A stretch of DNA of 64,000 nt from JABFSS01 sp964497975 (GTDB lineage: Bacteria > Patescibacteriota > Gracilibacteria > Peribacterales > Peribacteraceae). This document shows positions 43,298 to 51,288 of this stretch, piece by piece. The stretch lies in assembly GCA_964497975.1 (NCBI GenBank), contig CAZCFO010000005.1:1-64000 (forward strand), read 5' to 3'. A program made the translations under genes and the position numbers. The notes below the pieces were generated by a model. The model saw only the letters and a list, made by a program, of their open reading frames with translations, ran no database searches and was not told the DNA's origin. Numbering within the stretch: the first letter of the stretch is position 1; every line of letters begins with the position of its first letter.

Positions 43298-43315
43298 GTT
43301 GGAAACTGGAAACGT
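43258..43315. repeat. AACTCACAA hairpin forming the end of folP
   Basis: AACTCACAA (43268-43276) pairs with TTGTGAGTT (43292-43300); the first word is tandemly repeated from 43261, and GGAAACTGGAAAC follows. Confidence 0.7.
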
Positions 43316-43318
43316 GCA

Positions 43319-44188
43319 TTAACTGAACGACGGCACCAGCACGAAGTTCACGAGCGCGAGGCTCAGCAGGATCACGATGGCGCCCAGCGCCGCGCGGCCG
43401 AGCAGGCCCTTGGCCTTCGCCGCCTGTTCCTCTTTGCCCATGCTCAGCACGTACAGGAATCCGGCGTAAATGACGACGATCACGGCGATCATGCCCAGGA
43501 AGCCCATCAGATAGGAGATGAACGACAGGGTGGATGCGACGATCGGCATCGGATTGCCGGTGCTCTCCACGAAGCCGTAACTGAGGATCACCCGGAACAG
43601 GAGCATCACGAGGCCGAAAACCACGCTGAACACCGTCTTGCGGATATTGGTGATGCCTTCTTCGCCCGCGGAGCCGGCGATCGCCTTGGTTGCCGTGAGA
43701 ATGATCATCAGGATGGCCAGCGCCGCGACGATGGTCAGCGCCCAGTTGATGACGCCGCTCACTTCCGTCGAGAGCACGGCCACGCCCTGTTCGATGGCAT
43801 TCTGCGGCACTTCGCCGACGTTGCCGTAGAAAGCCTTGATGAACGGATCGATCAGGTAGGCCATGATGAGGCCCGCGATGGCGCCGGACATGATGATGCG
43901 CGATTTGGCGATGAGGTCGTCTTCCTGGCTGATGATCATCCGGTATCCGAAGATCACGATCACGAGAACGGCGACGAACGTCAGCACCGGCCGGAAGCGC
44001 GTGACCACGCCCGCGGCGATATCCACGAACCCGCAGGCGTTGCTCCCCCCGCAGAAGCCCGAGGCCTCGAAGAAGGGGAGCGCGCCGCCCACGGAGTCCA
44101 CGGCGCCGGTCGCGAGCGAGTAATCGGCATAGGCGGCGACGGGGATCAGAAGCGCGAGGGCCGGCAGAAGGGAGCGGAGAATGCGCAT
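43319..44188 (-). CDS. VirB2/TrbC-like polytopic membrane protein B
   Basis: A 289-residue protein with a signal peptide, a Cys-containing loop (FCGGSNACGF) and about six membrane helices. Pairs of helices separated by short basic turns (KSRIIMSGAI, AKAKGLLGRAALGAI) resemble TrbC/VirB2 pilin-like proteins often annotated in CPR genomes. Its ATG overlaps the stop of its paralogue by one base (TGATG), so the two are made together. Pilus or type IV secretion role is inference. Confidence 0.65.
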   Translation of the reverse strand: MRILRSLLPALALLIPVAAYADYSLATGAVDSVGGALPFFEASGFCGGSNACGFVDIAAGVVTRFRPVLTFVAVLVIVIFGYRMIISQEDDLIAKSRIIMSGAIAGLIMAYLIDPFIKAFYGNVGEVPQNAIEQGVAVLSTEVSGVINWALTIVAALAILMIILTATKAIAGSAGEEGITNIRKTVFSVVFGLVMLLFRVILSYGFVESTGNPMPIVASTLSFISYLMGFLGMIAVIVVIYAGFLYVLSMGKEEQAAKAKGLLGRAALGAIVILLSLALVNFVLVPSFS

Positions 44189-45024
44189 CAGATGAGGATG
44201 AAAGCGGTCACGAGCGCGTAGGATGTCAGGACCACGATGAGGGCGATCATGCTGGTTTTAATCATGTTCTTCGCCTTGTCGCGCAATCCTTCGTCGATGG
44301 AGACGATCAGCAGCACGCCCGCGACGATGATGGCAAGCAGGCTCAGGAACCCCATGATCACGAGGATGTAGTTGGCGATGCCCGCGATTTCGACCGCAAG
44401 ATCCGTCGATCCCCCGTATCCCGGAATGACCGACAGCACGATGACGTTGGCCAGCATCATGATGCCCGCGCCGATGAAACTGGCGATGAAACGCGTCTTC
44501 GCCTTGTCCACCTGCTCCTGCGCGCCCTGGGACGTGATGAGACGGAATGCCTGCACCACGATATTCACCATCAGCGACAGCGAGATGATCATCTTGAAGT
44601 ACATGACGATGTTGACGAGGCCCGATTCGACGACATCGGTGTTGACCAGCTGCGCGCCCGTGTTGGGCGCCGAGAACGCGAGCACGAACCACCGGCAGAG
44701 GCCGACGACGGCGAGACCGGTGATGATGTGGATGTACGACGTCCGCGTATCCTTGACCGTGCTCTCCTCCGTGCTGTGCGCCACCATCTGGGCGGCGGTG
44801 ATGAACAGGCTGATGATCGCGATCGCCACGATGATCACCTCCATCGCCGTGACGATTTTTTCGAGGATGTAGTCGCTGAGGCCGGCGGCGCCCCCGCCCC
44901 CCCCGCTGCAGGGCAGCACGTTGCAGAGGGCCATCACCGAACTGGCATCGATCTGGAACGCATGCGCGGCGTGTGGCAGGAGAGCCAGGAGAAGGGCCGT
45001 ACAGGGAAGGAGGATTCTGCGCAT
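44188..45024 (-). CDS. VirB2/TrbC-like polytopic membrane protein A
   Basis: A 278-residue protein with a signal peptide ending AHAF, a Cys/Gly-rich loop (ALCNVLPCSGGGGG) and about six helices. The helix-turn pattern repeats twice, each with a basic turn (KAKTRFIASFIGAG, KAKNMIKTSMIAL). Clearly related in layout to the next gene. TATAAT stands some 24 nt upstream. No VirB4-like ATPase is in the window. Confidence 0.65.
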   Translation of the reverse strand: MRRILLPCTALLLALLPHAAHAFQIDASSVMALCNVLPCSGGGGGAAGLSDYILEKIVTAMEVIIVAIAIISLFITAAQMVAHSTEESTVKDTRTSYIHIITGLAVVGLCRWFVLAFSAPNTGAQLVNTDVVESGLVNIVMYFKMIISLSLMVNIVVQAFRLITSQGAQEQVDKAKTRFIASFIGAGIMMLANVIVLSVIPGYGGSTDLAVEIAGIANYILVIMGFLSLLAIIVAGVLLIVSIDEGLRDKAKNMIKTSMIALIVVLTSYALVTAFILI

Positions 45025-45230
45025 TTCTGGGTTCGGCGAAATCTCATTATTATAGCAGAAAACATGCCCTGAGGGAACCCGTATTATCGCAGCTGCAAGC
45101 CATAAAAGAGAGATAAGAATACAGAAAGAAGAAAGAAGAACACTTCAGAAGACTTCGTATTTCTTTTTTTCTTTTTCTTTTCTCCCAACATGATTGTCAT
45201 GATCGTCCCGCAACCGTAGAATTTCTTCCT

Positions 45231-45926
45231 ATGCGCTCCACATCCGCCTCCCGCACGCTCGCGCTCTCCCCGTCCACGGAATCCCAGGTCTACGGGCTCT
45301 TCGCCCTCGCGATGGGCCTGACGCTCGCCGGCGTGTACGTCGGCATCGAGTTCGCCCTGCAGCTGCTCACGAGCGGCATGAGCTTTCTGCTGGTGATGAT
45401 CGAGCTCGCCATCGTTTTCACGTCGCGCTGGTGGATGGACAAGTCGCCGCTGAATATCGTGCTCTTTGGACTCTTCCCGCTGCTCTCCGGCATCACCATC
45501 ACGCCGTACATCCTGTACGTACTGCTCCAGTACGCCAACGGCGCGTCCATCCTCGTCAACGCGTTCGCCGCCACCACCTGCATGTCGCTTGCGGCCGCCG
45601 TCTTCGCGCGCACCACGCAGTGGAACCTGGCCGGCATGGGCCGCGGACTTCTGTTCGCCCTCCTGGGACTGCTCGCCATGGGCATCCTGCAGGTCTTCGT
45701 GCCCTCGTTCCGCACGGGCCAGATGGAGCTGCTCATCTCCGGCGCGGGGGTCGTGATCTTCTCGCTCTTCGCCGCGTACGACATCCAGCGGGTGCAGACC
45801 CTTTCGCGCGCGGGCCACAACCCGTTCCTCCTTGCCCTGACGCTCTATCTCGATCTGTTCAACCTGTTCCTCTACGTGCTGCGGTTCATGACGGCGCTTT
45901 CGGGGAACCGGAGGAATAGCTGGTAG
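45231..45926 (+). CDS. Bax-inhibitor-1 (YccA/TMBIM) family membrane protein
   Basis: A 231-residue seven-helix protein. The C-terminal signature YDIQRV ... LALTLYLDLFNLFLYVLRF is that of the BI-1 family, which includes a pH-sensitive calcium leak channel and FtsH modulators. Promoter TTGTCA-N17-TAGAAT ends 8 nt before the ATG. Confidence 0.88.
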   Translation: MRSTSASRTLALSPSTESQVYGLFALAMGLTLAGVYVGIEFALQLLTSGMSFLLVMIELAIVFTSRWWMDKSPLNIVLFGLFPLLSGITITPYILYVLLQYANGASILVNAFAATTCMSLAAAVFARTTQWNLAGMGRGLLFALLGLLAMGILQVFVPSFRTGQMELLISGAGVVIFSLFAAYDIQRVQTLSRAGHNPFLLALTLYLDLFNLFLYVLRFMTALSGNRRNSW

Positions 45927-45932
45927 CCGAAC

Positions 45933-46002
45933 AGCGAATCACGAATGACGAATTATGAATTCTTTCAACAGAGTATTCATAATTCATGATTCATCATTCT
46001 GC
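45933..46002. repeat. GAATTACGAAT-word hairpin element
   Basis: CGAATCACGAATGACG, AATTATGAATTC on the left; AGTATTCATAATTCATG, ATTCATCATTC on the right. Confidence 0.8.
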
Positions 46003-46071
46003 GTTTAATGGCTTCCCAGACGGCTTTTTTGGCTTTACATTGACCCGAACGCCCATTACAGTGTCCCGGCT

Positions 46072-46257
46072 ATGGGAAAGAGACCTACCCCCAAGAAACG
46101 AAAGGCAAAGTCCGCGGGACGGACCCAGCACAGCATCTTCCTCCAAAAGGAAGTGCGTCGTCTGATCAATCTGCAGAACTCCCCGTTCGCCGCTCCCGTC
46201 ACGCGCAAAGACAAGGCCGACAGGGCGCTCGAAAAGATCACGCGGGTGAAGGCCTGA
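46072..46257 (+). CDS. 61-residue very basic protein
   Basis: Reads MGKRPTPKKRKAKSAGRTQH, then a helix (IFLQKEVRRLINLQ) and a basic end. Composition suggests RNA binding; the first 20 residues recall small ribosomal proteins (bL32-like starts), but no zinc Cys or other marker is present. Promoter TTTACA-N17-TACAGT with 9 nt to the ATG. Confidence 0.6.
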   Translation: MGKRPTPKKRKAKSAGRTQHSIFLQKEVRRLINLQNSPFAAPVTRKDKADRALEKITRVKA

Positions 46258-46410
46258 TTTTGCTCGCAAGAGACAAAGCAAAGGTAGAGGAAATTTTGCG
46301 TGTATTGGCAAAAGCGCAGTGATAATTGAAAAGCCAGGAGGCAAGTTGTTGCTTTTTTCAAAAATAGGTGAATAGTAATACTTGTCGTTTCTTGGCAACC
46401 TGTCTTTTTA

Positions 46411-46417
46411 AAGGAGG
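46411..46417 (+). promoter_or_regulatory. Canonical Shine-Dalgarno AAGGAGG
   Basis: AAGGAGG six nt before ATG 46424; the only perfect Shine-Dalgarno at sensible spacing that I found in the window. Confidence 0.8.
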
Positions 46418-46423
46418 ACCAAC

Positions 46424-46633
46424 ATGGTCCTCGCTCCAGGTTTGGCGCTGCTGCTTGCAGCAGCGTGGCTGCTCTTCCTCTTGGGTTTCCTCGGGATGGT
46501 CCTGATCGGACCATCCTTGAGCGATGAGGAAATGAAACGGGGCTTGCCCCCGTTTCATCCCGCCGTCTTGTCGGCTGGGAGCCTCCTGATGGGGATTGTT
46601 TTGTTCGGTCTCTTCTTTCTTTTAAATCACTAA
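46424..46633 (+). CDS. 69-residue two-helix membrane protein
   Basis: Two hydrophobic segments (LALLLAAAWLLFLLGFLGMV and LLMGIVLFGLFFLL) joined by a polar loop (SLSDEEMKRGLPPF). A perfect Shine-Dalgarno precedes it and a terminator hairpin with T-run follows, so it is a well-formed transcription unit. No family recognised. Confidence 0.65.
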   Translation: MVLAPGLALLLAAAWLLFLLGFLGMVLIGPSLSDEEMKRGLPPFHPAVLSAGSLLMGIVLFGLFFLLNH

Positions 46634-46655
46634 AGAAGATGACCGGGAAGCGACA

Positions 46656-46691
46656 GGGCAGGCGCCCGCAAGGTGCCTGTCCGATTTTTTT
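46656..46691 (+). terminator. Rho-independent terminator
   Basis: GGGCAGGCGCC (46656-46666) pairs with GGTGCCTGTCC (46672-46682), with two G-T wobbles, then GATTTTTTT. Confidence 0.85.
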
Positions 46692-46908
46692 GAAATATTT
46701 TCAGGATCTTCACCCACATCGGACATAGGCATTTTTTGCTTTATCAAAGCCAAAAATTCAACAATGCACGGGGAAAGATTGATGTATAGTTTTCTTTACG
46801 TAAGCTCTCCCGGCTGCTCCTTGCCATGCGCCTCCGGAAGAACGGGAATTCCCGAGGGCACTTTTTCATGGAGCAGGCCGTGCTGTCCGGTGCCCAGACA
46901 GCGGGGGG

Positions 46909-47094
46909 ATGGGCAACATGCTCATCAATATCCTCTTTATCGTCGGTGCAATCCTCGCTACGGCGGGCGTCGTCGTCCTGACGACGTTTGGTGCCGACGT
47001 CGCCGCGCCCTCAGAAGCGCGGAACAAGGCCGGCTGGACCGGCCTGGCCTGCCTTTTGGCAGGCGTCTGCCTCATGGCCCTGATGGCGCTGTGA
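46909..47094 (+). CDS. 61-residue two-helix membrane protein
   Basis: Two hydrophobic segments (LINILFIVGAILATAGVVVL and LACLLAGVCLMALMAL) joined by a polar loop with GADVAAPSEARNKAGW. Preceded by GCGGGGGG, a G-rich ribosome site, and followed by a strong terminator. Sister in layout to the gene at 46424. No family recognised. Confidence 0.55.
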   Translation: MGNMLINILFIVGAILATAGVVVLTTFGADVAAPSEARNKAGWTGLACLLAGVCLMALMAL

Positions 47095-47101
47095 GGCACG
47101 T

Positions 47102-47147
47102 CCGGCGTGAGTGAGTGCAGTCGCACTCGCCCGCGCCGGGCATTTTT
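47102..47147 (+). terminator. Rho-independent terminator
   Basis: CCGGCG (47102-47107)/CGCCGG (47134-47139) with inner GAGTGC/GCACTC, then GCATTTTT. Confidence 0.85.
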
Positions 47148-47188
47148 GGTATTCCTAATTCCTTCGTCGTAATTCATACTTCTCGCAT

Positions 47189-47305
47189 ATGGCCCGCCGC
47201 CGACATCTCTCCCAGATCGCCGTCATGCATTCCTCGATACGCTCGCCGCTTCGCGACGAGCTACTCGGAATGACACAGCTTTTCATCCAAAATTATCATG
47301 GCTAG
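47189..47305 (+). CDS. Leader ORF repeating the NusB N-terminus
   Basis: A 38-codon frame whose first 13 residues, MARRRHLSQIAVM, match the NusB start MARRRHLSRIAVM but use different synonymous codons (CGCCGCCGA versus AGAAGGAGA). It then reads through an ATTCCGAG-family hairpin and stops at 47303-47305, overlapping the nusB ATG (47298) by 8 nt. CATACT ends 8 nt before its ATG. Either a translationally coupled leader peptide or the scar of a repeat inserted into nusB. Confidence 0.5.
   Translation: MARRRHLSQIAVMHSSIRSPLRDELLGMTQLFIQNYHG
47230..47276. repeat. ATTCCGAG/CTCGG hairpin copy inside the nusB leader ORF
   Basis: TTCCTCGATACGCTCGCC, then GACGAGCTACTCGGAATGAC. Confidence 0.7.
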
Positions 47306-47702
47306 AAGGAGACATCTTTCCCGCATAGCGGTCATGCAGGTGTTGTTCGAGCGCGAAAAGCATCCGACGATGCTGCCGCCCGAGAAGGCTCTGCTCAGCA
47401 ACGCGCAGGAGCTGGGGGAGTACGACGAGAAGTTCGCGCAGGAGCTTCTGGTCGGCGTGCTGGAGAAGGAGCAGAACGTGAAGGATGCCGTGCAGCTCCA
47501 CGCGCCGCAGTGGCCTCTGGAACGCATGGATCCCATTTCGCGCTGCATCCTCCTGGTGGGCGCGTATGAGCTGCTCTTCAATAAAGACGCGCCTCCCGCC
47601 GTCGTTATGAACGAGGCCATTGATATCGCCAAGGAATACGGGACGGAGGAAGGAGGGAAATTCGTGAATGGTGTGCTGAACGCGATTGCGCACGCAAGCT
47701 AA
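47298..47702 (+). CDS. nusB: Transcription antitermination factor NusB
   Basis: A 134-residue all-helical protein: RRRHLSRIAVMQVLF, YDEKFAQELLVGVLE and the family hallmark INEAI-like VVMNEAIDIAKEYGTEEGGKFVNGVLNAI. It acts with NusE (uS10) in rRNA transcription antitermination. The start overlaps a leader ORF. rnc follows after a hairpin element, joining two rRNA-maturation genes. Confidence 0.92.
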   Translation: MARRRHLSRIAVMQVLFEREKHPTMLPPEKALLSNAQELGEYDEKFAQELLVGVLEKEQNVKDAVQLHAPQWPLERMDPISRCILLVGAYELLFNKDAPPAVVMNEAIDIAKEYGTEEGGKFVNGVLNAIAHAS

Positions 47703-47786
47703 AGCAAACGAAGCAAACAAAGGAAACGAAGAAAACGAGGATCCTCGATTGCGTCGTTTGCTTCGTTTCCCCCGTTTGCCTTTCCG
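47702..47786. repeat. GTTTGC-word hairpin element between nusB and rnc (copy 4)
   Basis: AAAGCAAACGAAGCAAAC and GGAAACGAAG on the left, GGATCC centre, GCGTCGTTTGCTTCG and CCCGTTTGCC on the right. It ends just before the rnc -10 (TACACT, 47788-47793). Confidence 0.8.
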
Positions 47787-47800
47787 CTACACTGCTCTTA

Positions 47801-48535
47801 ATGGCCCACCCCGCTCCACTCACGGACCTGGAAAGCGTCATCGGCATCAGCTTCAAAAAGAAGGACCTTCTCCGCCAGGCGTTCATCCACCGGTCCGCCG
47901 TGCGCGAGAGCCGGGCCTACGGCAACAACGAGCGTCTGGAGTTCCTGGGCGACGCCGTGCTGGAACTGGCGACGACGGAGTACCTCTTTCAGTTGAGCGA
48001 CAAGCCCGAAGGGGAGCTCACCAACTGGCGGTCGGCCCTGGTGCAGGGCGAGCATCTGGCGGAGATCGCGGAGGAGCTGGAGCTGGGGAAATACCTCTCC
48101 ATGAGCAACGGCGAAGAGGCGAGCGGCGGCCGCACCAAGATCTCCACGCTGGCCAACGCCCTGGAAGCCCTCATCGGGGCCGTCTATCTCGACAAGGGCT
48201 ACGAGGTGAGCAGGCGCTTCTGCGAGCAGTTCATCCTCAAGGATCTCGACCGCCTGCTGGCCGCGGGCAAACACCGCGACGAGAAGAGCGTCTTCCAGGA
48301 GATGGTGCAGGAGAAAGCCGGCGTCACGCCCCATTACGAGGTCGTGGAGGAGGAGGGGCCCGACCACAACAAGCAGTTCACGACCGCCGTCTTCATCGGG
48401 GACGAGAAAGTCGCCATCGGCAAAGGAAACTCCAAGCAGCGGGCCGAGCAGGCCGCGGCCAAGGAAGCGCTGAAGGTCAAAGGGTGGACCCCTCGTACGT
48501 CCGCCTCGGGCGGACTACTCGGGGTGACATTATAG
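47801..48535 (+). CDS. rnc: Ribonuclease III
   Basis: A 244-residue RNase III. Signature NNERLEFLGDAVLELATTEYL, second catalytic segment ALEALIGAVYLDKGY, and a C-terminal double-stranded RNA-binding domain ending KQRAEQAAAKEALKVKGW. The last 15 residues (TPRTSASGGLLGVTL) are coded by an ATTCCGAG-family repeat at 48492-48532 and are not part of the family. TACACT ends 7 nt before the ATG. Confidence 0.93.
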   Translation: MAHPAPLTDLESVIGISFKKKDLLRQAFIHRSAVRESRAYGNNERLEFLGDAVLELATTEYLFQLSDKPEGELTNWRSALVQGEHLAEIAEELELGKYLSMSNGEEASGGRTKISTLANALEALIGAVYLDKGYEVSRRFCEQFILKDLDRLLAAGKHRDEKSVFQEMVQEKAGVTPHYEVVEEEGPDHNKQFTTAVFIGDEKVAIGKGNSKQRAEQAAAKEALKVKGWTPRTSASGGLLGVTL

Positions 48536-48730
48536 TTTCTCCGTCACTTCGTGCATCGCCCAGACCATGCCTTTCACGTATTCCACGGCGTGCATGTTCT
48601 TCACGCATTGCAGCACTTCGACCTCCTCGTCCGCTTTCTTCCAGCCGATGATGATGAAGGCGGGGGCATCCAGTTTCTCCAGGAACTGCTGGCACTGGCT
48701 GTGTATGGCTTCCTGACGGGTGGTAGACAT
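48530..48730 (-). CDS. 66-residue orphan protein
   Basis: Reads MSTTRQEAIHSQCQQFLEKLDAPAF, then VLQCVKNMHAVEYVKG: alternating helix/strand with two Cys and His. A pyrimidine leader (CCCCCTTCTTCT) precedes ATG 48730. The stop overlaps the end of rnc by 6 nt (convergent). No family recognised. Confidence 0.55.
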   Translation of the reverse strand: MSTTRQEAIHSQCQQFLEKLDAPAFIIIGWKKADEEVEVLQCVKNMHAVEYVKGMVWAMHEVTEKL

Positions 48731-48828
48731 AGAAGAAGGGGGTACACAGGAGGAGACGGCCCCGGTCCCCGGACACGACAAAAAAATGTCCCATATTCGC
48801 ACGTGACTGTTTTTGCTGTTTGAAGCAC

Positions 48829-49356
48829 CTAGAGTGAGCGTGTCGCTTCGTGCGGGCAGGAGGCCTGCCATGCCCCGGGGTCCGCGCATTGATGCCCGAT
48901 GGCATAGTCCTGCACCCACGCCGACTGATCGGAAGGCCTCGTCCTGCAGTAGGCGTTTTTCAGGTCATTGCACAGATCCGCTCCGCACAGCGTCGTCGCC
49001 AGAAGGCCGGGGGAATCTGCTTTCTTTAACCGGTCGCAGAACACGGTCTTCGATTGCGTGAACGGCTTGTGACCCGGACACAGCGCCGCATAGAGCTCGG
49101 GATTCGTCACGCCCACTCCGTCCGGCGCAGCGGGATCGAACCAGCCGAAGGCTCCCGCCCACAGCTCACAGGGATCACGGTCCAACGGCTCATTTGCCGC
49201 CACGGACGAGCCTTCGTCTGACGGCGAAGCCGCGGGAAAAGCCGGGAGAGAGGACGTCGCCGGTTCGCCGGTATTGGATCCCGGCGAAACGCCTGCGCAG
49301 CCTGCAAGAAAAATACAGACAGCAAGCCCGATGACTGGACACGCGGGAAGCCTCAT
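48829..49356 (-). CDS. Cys-containing lipoprotein coupled to rpsJ
   Basis: A 175-residue protein with a type II signal peptide (FLAGCAG lipobox), a Ser/Pro/Ala-rich linker and a domain with eight Cys (DPCELW, LCPGHK, VFCDRL, LCGADLCNDL, YCRTR, QCADP, SCPHE), likely disulfide-bonded. Its ATG overlaps the rpsJ stop (ATGA), an odd partner for a ribosomal gene. No family recognised. Confidence 0.7.
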   Translation of the reverse strand: MRLPACPVIGLAVCIFLAGCAGVSPGSNTGEPATSSLPAFPAASPSDEGSSVAANEPLDRDPCELWAGAFGWFDPAAPDGVGVTNPELYAALCPGHKPFTQSKTVFCDRLKKADSPGLLATTLCGADLCNDLKNAYCRTRPSDQSAWVQDYAIGHQCADPGAWQASCPHEATRSL

Positions 49357-49820
49357 CCCATTTTGATTTCGATGTCCACGCCGCTCGGGAGGCTGAGCGA
49401 TTGGAGGCTCTCGACGGTCTTGAAGGTGGTTTCGGTGAGGTCGATGAGACGGCGGTGCGTGCGCATCTCGAACTGGTCGCGCGCGTCCTTTTTGACGAAG
49501 GTCGAACGGTTCACCGTGAACTTGCGGATGTGCGTGGGGAGGGGGATCGGGCCGTGGACGACGGCACCGCTCCGTTCGGCGGTCTCGACGATCTTGAGCG
49601 CCGCCTCGTCGAGGACGGTATGGTCAAAAGCGCTCAGACGGATGCGGATCTTGGGCTGAGTCTGCTCTTTTTTGGCGGGCTTGGTGTCGGCTGCTTTTGC
49701 CGGCGCCTTCGTCGCATCTGTCGCCTTTTTGACGGCCTCTTTCTTCACTTTAGGGGCAGCAGCCTTCTTTTCGGAAGGCTTCTTGGCTGCAGCGGGCTTC
49801 TTGGGGGCGACGGCGGACAT
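49353..49820 (-). CDS. rpsJ: Ribosomal protein uS10 with Ala/Lys/Pro-rich N-terminal extension
   Basis: A 155-residue uS10. The last 100 residues are the normal protein (IRIRLSAFDHTVLDEAA, GPIPLPTHIRKFTVNRSTFV, MRTHRRLIDL). The first 50 are a low-complexity tail (SAVAPKKPAAAKKPSEKKAA) that ordinary uS10 (about 100 residues) lacks. It follows tuf by 80 nt, keeping the ancient tuf-rpsJ order, but the S10 operon does not follow; a lipoprotein does. Also NusE, partner of NusB. Confidence 0.93.
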   Translation of the reverse strand: MSAVAPKKPAAAKKPSEKKAAAPKVKKEAVKKATDATKAPAKAADTKPAKKEQTQPKIRIRLSAFDHTVLDEAALKIVETAERSGAVVHGPIPLPTHIRKFTVNRSTFVKKDARDQFEMRTHRRLIDLTETTFKTVESLQSLSLPSGVDIEIKMG

Positions 49821-49900
49821 GAAGTGCGGGGGGAAAGAGCAGGGGGGGAGGTCCGCGTGGTAGGGGCGTTGCGTGCAACGCCCCTCCACGGGACAAAGGC

Positions 49901-51082
<1,182 letters not shown>

Positions 51083-51104
51083 AACGGGGGAGGGAAAAAG
51101 AGAG

Positions 51105-51137
51105 AAAAGGCTCCTACTAAAGCCAGAGTAGCCTTTT
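51105..51137 (-). promoter_or_regulatory. Hairpin in the tuf leader
   Basis: Minus strand AAAAGGCT (51137-51130) pairs with AGCCTTTT (51112-51105), followed by CTCTCTTTTTCCC. May be an attenuator or a stabilising leader structure. Confidence 0.45.
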
Positions 51138-51288
51138 GAGTCCGGGGGAGTCTACAGAATATGGCTTAGAGACGTCAACTCTGCTTAGGGCATCGATTCG
51201 GGCTCGGACCCGGGCTCGGGACCGGGACACTTCCGCTGTCTCCTTCAGTGTCCGAGTCCGTCATCCCCACATGCTAAAATCCCCCTGC

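Larger units (their letters stand above)
46260..47160 (+). other. Patch with foreign-looking expression signals
   Basis: Two small membrane genes (46424 and 46909), each with a G-rich Shine-Dalgarno-like site and a strong terminator, in a more AT-rich spacer than the rest. A hairpin TTGAAAAGC/GCTTTTTTCAA (46326-46361) precedes the first. This style is unlike the leaderless or pyrimidine-leader genes around it and suggests transfer from another lineage. Confidence 0.5.
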
